The position numbers and the translations under genes were made by a program. A stretch of DNA of 64,000 nt. Origin: Apus apus. Lineage: Eukaryota; Chordata; Aves; Apodiformes; Apodidae. The notes below the pieces were generated by a model. The model was not told the DNA's origin. It saw only the letters and a program-made list of their open reading frames with translations, and searched no databases. The stretch is from positions 3,162,001 to 3,226,000 of the forward strand of contig NC_067305.1 in assembly GCF_020740795.1 (NCBI RefSeq), given 5' to 3'. Below are positions 34,041 through 49,000 of the stretch, one piece after another. Numbering within the stretch: position 1 is the first letter of the stretch; each line of letters starts with the position of its first letter.

Positions 34041-37000
34041 CTGGAAGGAAAAACCTGGAGTTAAGAGTGGGCAGGATGGTCAAAGCCTTCCTAGATCCGA
34101 GCTGCTGGGAACCTGCTCCACAGCTCCTCCACAAACTGCTCTTGGGATTTTTGGTCTTAAGGTTCCAGTGCCTGAAGGGGCTCCAGGAAAGCTGGGGAGG
34201 GGCTTGGGACAAGGGCAGGGAGGGAGAGGACAAGGGGGGGTAGATGAAAACTGGCAGAGGGAGATTGAGGTGAGACATGAGGAGGGAATTCTGGAGTGTG
34301 AGGGTGGTGAGAGCCTGGCCCAGGTTGCCCAGGGAAGCTGTGGGCTGCCCCATCCCTGGCAGTGTTGAAGGGCAGGTTGGATGGGGCTTGGAGCAGCCTG
34401 GGCTGGTGGGAGGTGTCCCTGCCCATGCAGGGGGGTTGGGACTGGATGGGCTTTAAGATCCCTTCCCACCCAAACCATTCCATGATTCTAAGAGTCACTG
34501 CAGCTCCCTGTGACAAAATCTCTGCCTCTCCCAGAGAGGTGACACTGCCCAGCAGGGCCAGGGCTGCCAGGAGCCCAGATCTGCCTCAGTGTCATGGATC
34601 CATCCTGCAAAAACCAGAGGTCCTTTGGATTTGATCACTGAGCCATGAACCACCGAGAGGTGAGTGTTTCCCTCAGATGAGAAGCATCACTGAGGGATCA
34701 GGCTGTGAGTTGGCTCAGCTCCCAGATGTGCACTTCACCACCAGGTTTCTGATGGACTCTGGGAACCTTTCTGGATTATAATGTATGCACATCAACCTGA
34801 GGGGGGAGACTTTTTGTACCAGAGCAGTGATTAGAACACTAATGCTTTAGAAACACCACATATCATAAAGCTATTTTCTTTCTTGCTCAGTGTTTCAGAA
34901 GATTGAACTTGTCTCAGCTCTGCTTAGAAAGGTTAAAAGGGGAGTGAAAACTGGGAGTGGTGCAGATGGGTGGGATGTGTCAGAAGGAAGAGCAGAGGGG
35001 ACAAGAGATGGGAAACAGCACAACCAGCCTGCTCAGGACAGGCTGGATCTGCTGGAGTGGCCACAACAATGATACAGGTCTTTCCTGAGCATCAAACACC
35101 ACGTGCAAGCTGAAGATGAAGCAGGAGACCTGGAGTAATTCTGTCCCTATGGAGCCAGGCTGGGAGAGTTGGGGTGTTCAGCCTGGAGAAGAGAAGGCTC
35201 CAGGGAGACCTTAGAGCAGCTTCCAGTGCCTGAAGGGGCTCCAGGAAAGCTGGGGAGGGGCTTGGGACAAGGGCAGGGAGGGAGAGGACAAGGGGGGATG
35301 GATGAAAAGTGGCAGAGGGAGATTGAGGTGAGACATGAGGAGGGAATTCTGGAGTGTGAGGGTGGTGAGAGCCTGGCCCAGGTTGCCCAGGGAAGCTGTG
35401 GCTGCCCCATCCCTGGCAGTGTTGAAGGGCAGGTTGGATGGGGCTTGGAGCAGCCTGGGCTGGTGGGAGGTGTCCCTGCCCATGCAGGGGGTTGGAACTT
35501 GGTGATCTTGAAGGTCCTTCCAACCCAAAACCAGTCTGAGATTCTCTGATATTCTCTCTCTTCAGAGTTTCCCACATCAGGCTCCTCTTCCCTAGAAGGT
35601 CACTTCCTCAATACTCCCCAGGAGCAGCTCAGCAGTTCCCACCAACCAGCCTGCAGCTGACATTTGATTAAAGCTGGAGTTTTGTTCCCAGTGGAGAATT
35701 TTAATGCCTCTCCCTGATTTATTGCTGCTCCTGAGCAATCAGACAGCAAACAGACTTTGATATCCTGTTCAATAATTATCACATCAATATCTATCTTCTA
35801 GGAATGCAGTCATTTAGTGCAAGAAATCACTGGATCAGCTCTTGCCCCCCCCTGAAGTCAACCTGACAGGCTGTAAATCAGCCCAGATGGGCCCCATCAT
35901 TAAAATTAGTGCCTTGTTTTTTTTAATTTTGGGGTAAGCTCACAGTCTGGACTGAAGAGAAAGGCTGCAGAAAGCCAATATTTCTTAAATGCTTGTATTA
36001 ATTTTAATGGAATTCTGCTGGAAACTGCCAGCTCCAGCCATCTGACAGTGTCCCTCTTTATATATCATTAAGGCCCTTAAATATTGCACAGACACAAAGG
36101 AAGCCAGAGCTGTCTGGGGTGCACAGCACATGAGGACAAAGCTCTTCCAGAAAATGCCTCCTCCAGCTGCTGTGTCACCAAGTGTGGTCACAGGGATGTT
36201 CTGTGGTCACAGGGATGTTCTGTGGTCACATCTGACAGGCTCAGGTCAGCATCACTCACCACAGCCACTCCACAAATCACCTCTTCCATATCCAGCAGTT
36301 AAGACAACTGGATACAGGAGAAGTCATAGAGTCCCAGAGTGGTTTGGGTGGGAAGGGACCTTCAAGATCATCTAGATCCAACCCCCTGCATCGGCAGGGA
36401 CACCTCCCACCAGCCCAGGCTGCTCCAAGCCCCATCCAACCTGCCCTTCAACACTGCCAGGGATGGGGCAGCCACAGCTTCCCTGGGCAACCTGGGCCAG
36501 GCTCTCACCACCCTCACACTCCAGAATTCCCTCCTCATGTCTCACCTCAATCTCCCTCTGCCAGTTTTCATCCATCCCCCCTTGTCCTCTCCCTTCTGCC
36601 CTTGTCCCAAGCCCCTCCCCAGCTTTCCTGGAGCCCCTCCAGGCACTGGAAGCTGCTCTAAGGTCTCCCTGGAGCCTTCTCTTCTCCAGGCTGAACACCC
36701 CAACTCCCCCAGCCCCTCAATTATGATAATTCCCAAAGAATGGGCTCTAACACTTCAAGAGTCTGAGAGGAATGGAGAGCACCAGTCAGTGCAGCTTGTG
36801 GGGACACCCCTGGCTTCAGGCACACCCCAGTGAATCCCTAAAACCCCAGGGAATCCCGGGAACATGTGGCACCACTCACCGGATCCCCTTCCACCACCTC
36901 CCCCTGCTGGTTCTTTATCACCATCACGACCTGAGCCTGGAAAGTGATGATCAACACTGGTCCCTGCTCCATCATCTTCCCCATGGCCAGCTGCAAAGGA

Positions 37001-40000
37001 GGAAAATGCCATTAGAAAACAGACCATTTCTGCAGATGAATGGAAAATAATCCAGGATTTAATACAATTTCCATGGCTGGACATTGCTAACAATTCCATC
37101 CTCTCCCTGAACTGCATTTTAACCCAATTCTACCTGCTCTGTTCAGACAGATCTAACTGTAAATCATTCCCCCCCCCCAAATAAAAAAACCCCCTCTCCC
37201 TGTACTGAAAAGCTTTCCCAAAATTGTTCTGGGAGTTTTCCTAATTTCTCCAAGTCTAAAAATCTGGGAAACACAAGTTCTGTTCCATCAGTCCCAAATT
37301 AAAAACCCAAAACAAAAGACAAAGCTGCTCTTAAAAAAAAAACACCCAACATTTGCTGAGGAAAGTGCATCAGCTTCAAGTGGGTTTTTTTCTTGCTTTT
37401 AAATGAATATTTGACATAAAGTTGTACTGAACTAGATAAGAATTCAGGACCAGAAGGACTTCAAGGTGAGAACTTTTTGATTGATAGGGTTTGTTTCTCT
37501 ATTCTAAGATGACTCCCTGAAATATCTGAAGAACTGAAATGCAAAGAGGAAAGGAAAATTAAGTTTTCCTTCCTAAAATTGTACTCTTAGAAAAACAACA
37601 ACAAAAAAACCATGTTAATAACTTGCTCTGGAGTAACTCTGGAGTTCCTGGCTGTGCTACCCAAAGAGGTAATCACACCATCTCATAATGAGTGGGGTGA
37701 TTATATTCTTCTGATTGACACTGTTCCAAAACCCTTGCATTTTATCCCATAGTAAAGGATCATGAAAGACCTCCCAGCTCTTTGTCAGACCCTTTCCCAC
37801 AGCAAAGGGTTTCTCTGCCATCATCAGGCACTGGGAACAGGACAACATGAATGGAACTGAGGGTTCCAAGGAGGTGGGTGACCCTGTGGGTAACTGGGCT
37901 ACATCCCTGAGAGGCACCAAGACTTCCAGACTGGAATTGCTTTGGTGTTTTTAGTACTATGATCCCAAAAATCTTTGGACAAGGAGGGAGAGGACAAGGG
38001 GGGATGGATGAAAACTGGAAGAGGGAGATTGAGGTGAGACATGAGGAGAAAATTCTGGAGTGTGAGGGTGGTGAGAGCCTGGCCCAGGTTGCCCAGGGAA
38101 GCTGTGGCTGCCCCATCCCTGGCAGTGTTGAAGGGCAGGTTGGATGGGGCTTGGAGCAGCCTGGGCTGGTGGGAGGTGTCCCTACCCATGCAGGGGGTGG
38201 GACTGGATGATCTTTCAGGTCCTTTCCCACCCAAACCACTCCCAGATTCTATGATTCTATGAATAAGACCGAGGCGTCCTGGCAGAGAGGGGACAAACCC
38301 CAAGGCTGTGACTTAGGTTTGGTGACACAGCAGTAAACCTGTCCCACCAGCTCCCATTCCAGCAGGGTCATCTGCTCCTCTGCCAACAGAAATGCCAAAC
38401 ACCAGAGCAGCACGAGGCAAAAAGAGGTCAGAGCAAAGAAGAAAAACCCCTCCTCAGGTCACAGGTTTCTAATTCACCCCCCAAGGTGAGATGCAGGACA
38501 GGAGACTCACATCAAGGTTGTCAATATCCAGGATCCTGGAGTGGAACTGGAGACCCAGGGCTTTGGCTTGTTGGATTGGATGAGCCAGTTGGCTGAAAGT
38601 CTAAATGAAGCAACAAACTTTGTTACAGGTTTGAATTTGTTCTGTCACGGAGGGAAAGGAAAAAAAAGGAGTCGCTGCTTAGTGAGAACCACCAAAAATA
38701 GAACAATCCAAGGCATTTTTTCTTTTGCAAAGCTGCTGAACAGGTGTCTGGCAAAGCATCCAACAGCCCCATCAAAATTCTCCTGGGCTTCACATTAAAA
38801 AGTCCCCAAAAAAATCCCACCTCCCCTGGCCAGAAGATCCATCGCTCCCCAGGGAGCGTGGCCCTGGAGGGCACCAAGGCCTTGGTGCTTCTGATTTGAC
38901 AGCAGACCAGGAACACCAGCCTGGCCACCAAGATCTTCTCCTCCCACCCAGCCAGAGCCTGGAGGCAAACCAGCATTTCCTGGCTCCCCTTCCACACATG
39001 CACATATGCTCCATTATTTATGCACCAAGGAGTGTTTGCTGTTGGGGACAGTGAATCTCTCTGGCAGGTACCAGGCAGACAGGAGGCACCACAACCACCC
39101 CCCACCCCACCACGGGTCTTCTTACCTTCATCACAAGCATTTGTATGTAAATATTCTCCAGAACTCACTACAAAGTGACTAGAGGGAAGCTGGAATGACT
39201 GCCCAGGACAGAGGCACAACCTCTAAGCCTGTTCCTCTACCTGCCACTTGAATCCTTTCTTGCTTTACTGGTTTTATTCCAGCACTTCACTGACCAGTAT
39301 CACACACTTCCCACCTGATCTCCTGGATTCACATGAGCAGCCACTCTCATTTTCTTCCCCTGGCTTATTTTACAGATTGTTCTGGATTGAGGAGCTTCAT
39401 TTATAACTCCAACTAGGTGAGAAGGGTTTGCTTTTTGTTGGAGAAAATGCAGGGAATCTGCTGCTTCCCTCTCATGACTGGAGAGGAATTAGATGGTGTC
39501 ACTTCCCACTGGATGGGGTTTGGAGCAACCTGGGCTGGTGGGAGGTGTCCCTGCCCATCCAGGGGGTTGGAACTGGATGATTTTTAAGGTCCCTTCACAC
39601 CCAAACCACTCCATGATTCTCTGATTTTGGAGCAGAGTGAAGAGCAGAACAACCACCCATCTATGTTGCCAGGAAAGGATCTGCCTTCATTAATTAAGTG
39701 GACAATACTGGAATGACATCCAATTCCTAGTCACTGCTTCAAGAAGTGGATTCAATCCTAAAAACCTATTCCACTAAAAAAAAAAACAACCCACACCCAA
39801 TCTTTGTACAACAAACCCAAGCCCAGTGTTGTGCAGTGAGACTGTCCAGGCTGCAGATCCATCTCTGCTGCCATTCCAGGAAACCTGCCAGGATTATTTT
39901 GGGGGACACTGCAACAGAAGCTCCAGGGGCAAATCAAGCCCATAAACATGAAAAGCTTCATTGTTTTGGGTCAGCTCAGATGGCTCTGCACCTTTTCACC

Positions 40001-43000
40001 CCATCTCTGGTTCCACTAAAGCCCATCCAAACCCTTCCACAAGTCCAGTGTGGCTTAGAGCATGAAGATGTTGGATGGGGAAGCAGGTAAGAAACATCCT
40101 AACACAACAGCAGGACAAGGCCAAGAAAGCACCAAACACCCAATTCCAGGGGAAAACCATCACCTTTCCAGCTGTTTGGAGTAGCTCTACTTACTGCTTC
40201 ATAGCACCAATCTTTGAGGATATCAAGCTCTCCAGATATCATGGCCTAGAAGAGAAAAAAAATCAAATAAAAGATGAACATTTTAAAACACATCCTAGAT
40301 CAGAGAGTTGAAATGCTCAGCACTTCCAGCAGCAAAATGCCTTGAAATCTTCCAGCCTGTGAAACCCTGAGGAAAGAGAAGAGCTTCAAAGAAGTAAAGC
40401 ACTAAGAACACTCAGCCAGATGTACATAAATCATCTGGTAATTCAAAATAAAAAATCTATCTTAAACCTTCTTGTCCAAAAAGTCAGCAGAATGCCCCCT
40501 GCCCAGATACCCTGGGAGGTGGGATCTCCCAGGACTACAAACCAGGAGGAGATCTACAAGCTTTCAGGTCTGTGAAAAACTCAAGAGCACAAAAATGAGC
40601 AGAAGGATCATGCTGCAACACCTGGCAAGGCTTCTCTTTCAAGCACTGTGTAATAAACACCTGGAATCCCTAACAAGCCAGATGCTGGGAATGCAGAAGG
40701 CTTCAAAATCAAGTCACTTCACACCTGGCAGGGTGTTTTTCAACAGGATGCCTATAAATCCTCAGGCTTGGTGGCATCTGGAAGGTGGCTGTTATAGCTG
40801 GGAAAAAAACCTCTCCTTTGAAAAATTGATTCTCTGGGAGTCCAGAGCCCATTTTTTGCAGCTGGTTTTAGTGACAGGGCACCTTTGGAAAGGCTGATTC
40901 ACCATGACAGCTCTTATTTCACTGCCAGCTCAACAGTTCCAGCCACACATCTGACACATGAGCCAGTCACCAAAGGCAGCAGTGACAAAACCCAACCCTG
41001 CAGCAGTGGGAATGGATCTGTGAGCATCACATAAGTTTTTATTCACCCTAAAATGCTCCCTCCTGCCTAGGGTAGCAGAAATATCTCCCCATGTGTATAA
41101 GCACAGGTGGATTTGAGATGTGATCAATCACTGCACTGGTTTGTGGGGTGAGGAAATAACACTCTGCTCTCTCTCAGCATTTATCTCTTCAAGCTTTGGT
41201 GTTCCCAGGCTCATTCCAATCTCTCAGAACAATCTCTGCTGTCTTTCTTCCAATCCCCTGCTTGCACTGTGTCTTTTCTGACATCCTGTCACAGTGAGAG
41301 GAGCTCTATCCATTTATCCTGGAGATCACATCCCTCACCAGTGCTGTCCTTTGAGTGGTTTTATACTTTAGTCTCTAAAAACATTAAGTTCCACATACTC
41401 CCTTGACTAGTGCCAGAAATACTTTCACTCAACCATTTGTCATGATCTGGTGTTCTTCCCAAGCAGTTACAGGCCATTTAGAAGCCAGTAGAAGAGAGTA
41501 CATTCCTTCCCATATCAATATTTGATATCATCATTTGCCCAGTACTGTTCCTTCACCTACTGCAGTTTGATCCCCCTGATGCTCCCAGTGCCTGAAGGGG
41601 CTCCAGGAAAGCTGGGGAGGGACTTGGGACAAGGGCAGGGAGGGAGAGGACAAGGGGGGAGGGATGAAAACTGGCAGAGGGAGATTGAGGTGAGACATGG
41701 GCTGGTGGGAGGTGTCCCTGCTCATGCAGGGGTTGGATCTAGATGATCTTGAAGGTTCCTTCCCATCTAAACCACCCCATGATTCTATGCTGATATCATT
41801 CCTCATGGGAGAAAACTCTTAAGTTTGCTTTTGAGGCCAGAAAAAAACCAAAAGAGCTGATCTATTAAACTCTGAAATGTGGCTTCAAACCAAATTGTTC
41901 TGCGGGATCCAGCTCCTTTTGCCCCAAGTTATCTCAGGTTCCGTGCAAAGCTGGATGCTTGAGGAGCAAATACTGTCCCAGCTTTTCATTTTAACATTGG
42001 AAAAGTGAGAGAACAACCTGGTTATCACAAAAGGAAACAATCATACAAATGCATTGTACCCTATTCCCCCCCTTTTACCTCCAAGACATTGGGGATGATG
42101 TCCCGCTCACATTGCTTCAAAAACCGGTCTTTGTCAAAGGATGGATCCACTTTGAGTATCTCTGTCAGCACTTCAGACATTTCTGTCTTTGAGAACAATC
42201 CACCTAAGGAAAAAGATTCACTGAGACAGTGGCACAAGCAGCTGTCAGCAGAAAACAAGAGGAAGAGCTTTGGGGAATCCACCAGAAGGAAGGAGGAGTC
42301 ACCGGGGAACTTGGGTCTCACCCAAGCACTTGTCGCTGCACTTCTCAGCCACTGGATAATGATCCATGCAAAGTAACAAAGCTCCAGGATCTGTCCCAAA
42401 GGTCAGGGACAGGGAGGACAACCAGCACTGCCAGCTCCTAGGACCCAGGGTCAAACCTCACCTATTAAGTCGGTGACTTTGTCTGTGACAGCCCTGGAGG
42501 CGCGGATGAAGGCGTTGTCGCTCTCGTCGTACTTCATCTTCATTTCAAAGAACCCTGGAGGGACAGGAGAGAGCTGAGCAGCACTGCCCTCCCTCCCACC
42601 ACAGCCCTGAAGCAGGGAACAACGGGTGGCAGATCAAACCTGCCAGATCTCTTGGTTGTTTAATAAGTTTCAACTTCAACAGCTCCTTTTCTCCTCATCT
42701 TCCCGCAATGTTCTTAACTGCCGGGCACTGTCACCAGGGGAATGAGGGTTGCTCTGACTTCAGCTGCCAGAAACTCTGGCCCTTCTATGTGTGTTTTCAG
42801 ACAGAATATGGACTAGACTTGCTTACATCAGGAACAGCCTGATCACAGCCCTTGATTCCTCCCTAAAGAGGGACTTTGGACATGGAGCTCCTGGAGAGTC
42901 CAGAGGAGGCCACGGAGATGATCCAAGGGCTGGAGCAGCTCTGCTCTGGAGCCAGGCTGGGAGAGTTGGGGTGTTCAGCCTGGAGAAGAGAAGGCTCCAG

Positions 43001-46000
43001 GGAGACCTGAGAGCACCTTCCAGTGCCTGAAGGGGCTCCAGGAAAGCTGGGGAGGGACTTAGGACAAGGGCAGGGAGGGAGAGGACAAGGGAGGATGGAT
43101 GAAAACTGGCAGAGGGAGATTGAGGTGAGACATGAGGAGGGAATTCTGGAGTGTGAGGGTGGGGAGAGCCTGGCCCAGGTTGCCCAGGGAAGCTGTGGCT
43201 GCCCCATCCCTGGCAGTGTTGAAGGGCAGGTTGAATGGGGCTTGGAGCAGCCTGGGCTGGTGGGAGGTGTCCCTGCCCATGCAGGGGGGTTGGATCTAGA
43301 TGATCTTTGAGGTCCCTTCCAACCCAAACCATCCCGTGACTCTACGAATTCCCAGAGCTGTGCAGATGGCACAGGAGAGGGAGATGCAACATGATGGGGG
43401 CTGAACAGCTAGGAACTTCTCCTTGGAAAGGTTAATAAATAGGATGTCCAAGCCATTCTTGGACACCTCCCAAGGATCTCTGCTTTAAGAGAAGCTGGGA
43501 AGAAGCACAATCCCCAGCTGATTGGATGTTGCACTTTTACACCACCTCTTCTCCTGTAACAAATGCTTTTCCCTGCACAGAGGGGCAGAGATGATTTTGA
43601 TTTGTTGCAAGATCCTGGTCTCAGGCTTTTTTATGCCTTTCATAAACATCAGGTTTCTGGATAACTATCAGAAGCTCTTGCCTCCTGCAGTACAGATATT
43701 CAGTATTTTTAGGTTTTCCAGCAAAAAGGAGGCAAAGTCTCACACATCCCAGAGCTTTAAACAGGTGACAATAGAAACCAGCTCACTCAAGACAAGGGTT
43801 TTTTTTCTTCAAGGTTAAGAAGAAATCTGCTTGCCCTCTCCCTGGTGACATGCCCTGGCCTCTTCCCAGTGCCAGACTGAGTCTGACAGGGAAAAAAAAT
43901 ACATAAAAGAGCAGAGTTCAGCTCTTGAAGCAATTGGGAAAGCAGGTTCTGGCACCTACAGGGAGCAGGGAGTGATTAAAAACAATCCCTGACTGGGGGA
44001 AGGGTCCAAACACAGATGGAGCAGCTTGGAAAAGCTGCAGTGTTGTCAACTACACCCACCTCCCATCCACACACACCTCAGAGCAGCAGCTACAACAACA
44101 ACAAAAAAAAAGGGCTGTGATCTGCAGTCTGTTGAGACTAGTTGCACAGATGGCAGGAGATCCAACACAGCAAGGATGAGGAGAGGGGAAAAATAACATG
44201 CTACTCCTTTGTCTCTGGAACACTTACTGTTGAAGACCACGTTGTTGTCCTTGAAGTCTTTCCACTGCTGATACCATTTGGAGTCTTTATGCAGCACCAC
44301 ACCCATGGCCTCCCTAGGAAGGGCAGAAGATACAAGAGAGTAATTTACAAGCCAGTGAGAATAAAAAGGAGGAGCATGGATGCAGCACGAGTAGGTCTGA
44401 GGCTGGAAAATGATCCATGACTTAGGGGAGCAAGCCAGAAGAGAGAGGAGCTCAGGGTTGGCCCTGCCCAAGGTAATTTAATAGCAGGAGGTTAGAGCTG
44501 AGAAAACCTAGGGCTGGAGCAGCTCTGCTCTGGAGGCAGGCTGGGAGAGTTGGGGTGTTCAGCCTGGAGAAGAGAAGGCTCCAGGGAGACCTTAGAGCAC
44601 CTTCCAGTGCCTGAAGGGGCTCCAGGAAAGCTGGGGAGGGACTTGGGACAAGGGCAGGGAGGGAGAGGACAAGGGGGGATGGATGAAAACTGGAAGAGGG
44701 AGATGGAGGTGAGACCTGAGGAGGGAATTCTGGAGTGTGAGGGTGGTGAGAGCCTGGCCCAGGTTGCCCAGGGAAGCTGTGGCTGCCCCATCCCTGGCAG
44801 TGTTGAAGGGCAGGTTGGATGGGGCTTGGAGCAGCCTGGGCTGGTGGGAGGTGTCCCTGCCCGTGCAGGGGGTTGGAACTGGATGATCTTTAAGGTCCCT
44901 TCCAACCCAAACCATTCCATGATTCTATGACATAATTCTGTGTGCAGGACCAAATTCCATGTCAGGATCTTCTTACACCCCACTTTGTAATTTCCAGTGC
45001 CCAGTTTCACCAGCAGAAGATCCATCACCACCAACTTCTGCTGGGAACTGCCTCTCGCACCTCCCTGCTCTGCCAGGTCCCACCTCAACTGACTCCAGCA
45101 CTTGGGATTGAACCATCCCTGACCAGAAGTTTGCAAGCATTTGTACCCAACAAAACAGAGACACATTTCCCCTAAATCACATCCAGTACTTACTCATTGG
45201 CTTCAAATATTCTCTCCTCTTTAATCCTTTCTCCTGAGAATTCTGTTCTTTTCCGTAGTCGCTCCGGGCGTCTGTAAGGACCAGTCTGCCCTAAAACACT
45301 CTCATCTATCTCCTTCTTCACAGTTTCTACTCCCTGAAAGGCAAATATCCCTCTGAGGTTGATTAACCATTCCCCCTCCCCTTTTCCCAGCAACTGAACA
45401 TCAAAAAGAAGGAATCAAATGTCAGAGATCAGAGGTTTTTCTTCTCTCCCTCACTCAGCAAATGCTTCTGGACCCCCACAGCTTCTGCTCCAGGAATCAG
45501 CAGTCCAAGGAGGCAAAAGGATGGTGGTATTGACTGAATCTGAAGGAAAAAAAAACCCCAAAATAGTAGAACTATGGACACACGAAAGGGTACAGGTGGT
45601 AACAGGGGAGCTCTGCAGGGTTTGAATGGGAATAAATCAAGTAAGGACTCCCAGCTTGCAGGGGGGTCGGATCTAGGTGGTATTGAAGGCCTCTTCCCAC
45701 AGAACCATCCCATGATTCCATGACTGAGAGCTTCAGCAAACCAGTTTGTCCCCAGGGCTACCCACAGAAGATGTCTGCTCCCCTCCTCCACAAGCACAGC
45801 AACCCATTTTTCCAGCAGGAGCCCAGCTGCTCCAGCCTGACACTGAGGGCTGGTGAGTGAATTCTGGACCTGCACACTCCACCTCCTGGATTTCCTGACT
45901 CACAAGGTCTTGCCTGAAGAGTTTTGCATTTCATTTGCATACTCAGCACAACCTCACACCTAATTTCCATGGTAATGTCCACAGAGCTGGGTCCTAGAGT

Positions 46001-49000
46001 GGCAGAGGATTTATTTACCTGAGAAATAGCTTTGAAAGCTGCTGTCTTGCCTAATTTCTCCCCTCCTTTAGTCACTGACTCTGCAGACTGCTTTGCTGTT
46101 TTTGCTGCTTCTTCCACACCTTCCTTTATCTTCCTGCCAATATCACTCTTACTCACTTCATCCAAACTCTGCAATGGAAGAAAAACAGGAAAGAAAAGGT
46201 TATTTTACTTATGAGTAACTCCTCTTTGTGACTGCTGAAGACCCCCACACTTGAGAAGGTTAAGGAAACCTCAGGTGAACACACCAACATGGCCCAGGGA
46301 GATTTGGCCCTGCAGGATCAGCCACCACCTCTGTGCAGGTTTTGGTTGCTCAATTGTGGCTACTCAAGTTTTGGCTGCTCAATTCTGGCTGCTCATGGCA
46401 CCACACACACTTTGAACAGAGAATGTAAAGTCACATCTGTTTTTCTTGCCATCAAAAAGAAAGAGTAATGATGCCAGAGCTAAACTGCTCCATCCTTTTC
46501 CTTTGAAACACTCAGGGGCTTCTTGTTGCTTCAGAGAAATGATGGGATCACAGCACCAAAGGCTCTTCACAGAATTCTACAGTGGTGGGGTTGGAAGGGA
46601 CCTCTGGAGATCATCCAGTCCATCCTAGGCAGGATCCCCTAGAGCAGATCCCACAGGAACACATCCAGGTTGGGAATGTCTCCAGGGATGGAGACTCCAC
46701 AGCCTCCCTGGGCAGCCTGTCCCAGAGCTCTGTCACCCTCACACTCAAGAAGTGTTTCCTCATGTTTAGCTTGACCCTCCTGTGCTGCAGTTTGTGCCCA
46801 TTGCCCCTTGTCCTGTCCCTGGGCACCCTTGAGAAGGGTCTGGCCCCACCCTCCTGCCACCCCCTGGAGATATTTATAACCATTTTCCCTGGTTTTCAGT
46901 GGCATTTGGCTAATGAAGATGCTTACAGCACCCTCGACAGCACTGAGAAGGTCCTGGTGATGCCCAAACCAGCAAGGAGCACCAGGTCGAGCTCCCAGTT
47001 AAGCTCCACCAGTGTAGACAGAATGAGAAAAAGGAGCAGAGGAGGGACCAGCTCCACACAGCTCCATATGGCCCAGTTTAATCCCAGGGCTTGGCTGGCT
47101 GGTTCTCAGGAGGGATCCTGCACCTGACTGCAAGTGTTGGGAACAATCACATCAGGTTTGGTCTTAAAACAGAGCTGAAAAATGGCCAAGATCAGGCTGC
47201 TCTGAGCAGAAAATTCATGTGCTTGAAGTGAAGAGCCTCCCAAAGCACCTCTGAGCTGGGACTTACTGCAGAAAATCCTGTGCTCCCTTTAAGAAAAAGA
47301 ACAACAAGGTTTCAGTCACTGCTGATGTAATTAGTTTAATCAGGAGGAGAGAAAAACAAAGACTCAGGTGCTTGGAAGTGACCCTCAGGGTGGCAGAGAC
47401 TGGAATAACAGCCTTTTTCCAGCTCTTCTACTTAGTGCCACCTCCTGGGGACTGGCAGGTCTACAGCAGAGGTGAGAGACCATGAAACAAAACACATCTG
47501 CTGCCTGGAGGAAGCCCAGAAAGAATGAAAGAAAGAAAGAAACAGATTAAACAAGCACAAGCTGCACAACTTAGTCCCAGCCTAAGAAATAACTTGGATT
47601 CAACTGCTTAAAGGGAAATCCACAGAGGGATCTGTAAGGCCCAGCCTGGTATGAGCCTGCTCCTCTAGGAATGGTGCTATTCCCCAGACACACAGAGTCC
47701 TGGGATCACTGACAGGAGGCAAACAGAGAGCAGAGCACTTCACCAGTCCCACCAGCACTTCCTGGAGCTCCTGGTGCTCCAAGTCCTTTCCCACACCCAC
47801 TGAGAAGCTCAAAGCCCAACCCCATCAGCAGCAAAAAGCATCAGTGTGAGGATCATCTCATCCCTCACCACCACCAGCCACCACCCCAGAGCAGAACTGT
47901 CTTAGGGCAGGTTGATTCCAGAGCTGAGTTTTACCTCTTTAACTGTCCCAGTTATTTCTTCAAGTTTCTTTTTAATCACTTCTGAGGTCTTCACTGTTTC
48001 AGACTCGATGGTTTTCTGTGGAAAAGAGGACAGAAAACACTCAGGACCAGAACTCAGAGCACAGCCCATTAACACTGCAATTGAGGGCAGAAAGGAGCTA
48101 CAGCTTCAGGAGCAGGTGCTTGAGTGACCAGCATCAGCACTTCAGTTGTGCAATGAAAGCTCTTCAGGGAATGGAAGAGAAGTTATTTGAATGTTGTCAG
48201 GGTTAAAATTAATGTCTCATTGTTTTTCTCTCCTTGTTACGTGGGCTGTTGCAGCAGCAGCAGTGTGGGCAGCAGGGCCAGGGAGGGGACTGACCCCTCT
48301 GCTCTCATGAGACCTCTGTGTCCAGCTCTGAAGCCCCCAAGATAAAAAGGACATGGAGCTCCTGGAGAGAGTCCAGAGGAGGCCACGGAGATGATCCAAG
48401 GGCTGGAGCAGCTCTGCTCTGGAGCCAGGCTGGGAGAGTTGGGGTGTTGAGCCTGGAGAAGAGAAGGCTCCAGGGAGACCTTAGAGCACCTTCCAGTGCC
48501 TGAAGGGGCTCCAGGAAAGCTGGGGAGGGGCTTGGGACAAGGGCAGGGAGGGAAAGGACAAGGGGGGATGGATGAAAACTGGAAGAGGGAGATTGAGGTG
48601 AGACATGAGGAGGGAATTCTGGAGTGTGAGGGTGGTGAGAGCCTGGCCCAGGTTGCCCAGGGAAGCTGTGGCTGCCCCATCCCTGGCAGTGTTGAAGGGC
48701 AGGTTGGATGGGGCTTGGAGCAACCTGGGCTGGTGGGAGGTGTCCCTGCCCATGCAGGGGTTGGGACTGGATGATCTTTAAGATCCCTTCCCACCCAAAC
48801 CATTCCATGGTTCTATAAATGCAGTGAAGGATCTGCTGGAAAGATTCTCCACTAAAAATACCCCCCCCCTACTCTAAAACCTCCATTTCCCAGTCAGTAT
48901 TTCCAGCCAAGCAGAACTTCTCATAAAAACATCCAGGCTGAACTAAACAGTGCCATGTGCAGGAAGACACAAATTGCCATTCAGAGCAGCAACAGTTCAA

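Noticed and set aside
38593-38600. Nearer acceptor for TIMM44 exon 11
   Set aside because: It drops the conserved T-F/Y-S codons and leaves the reading frame broken with exon 10.
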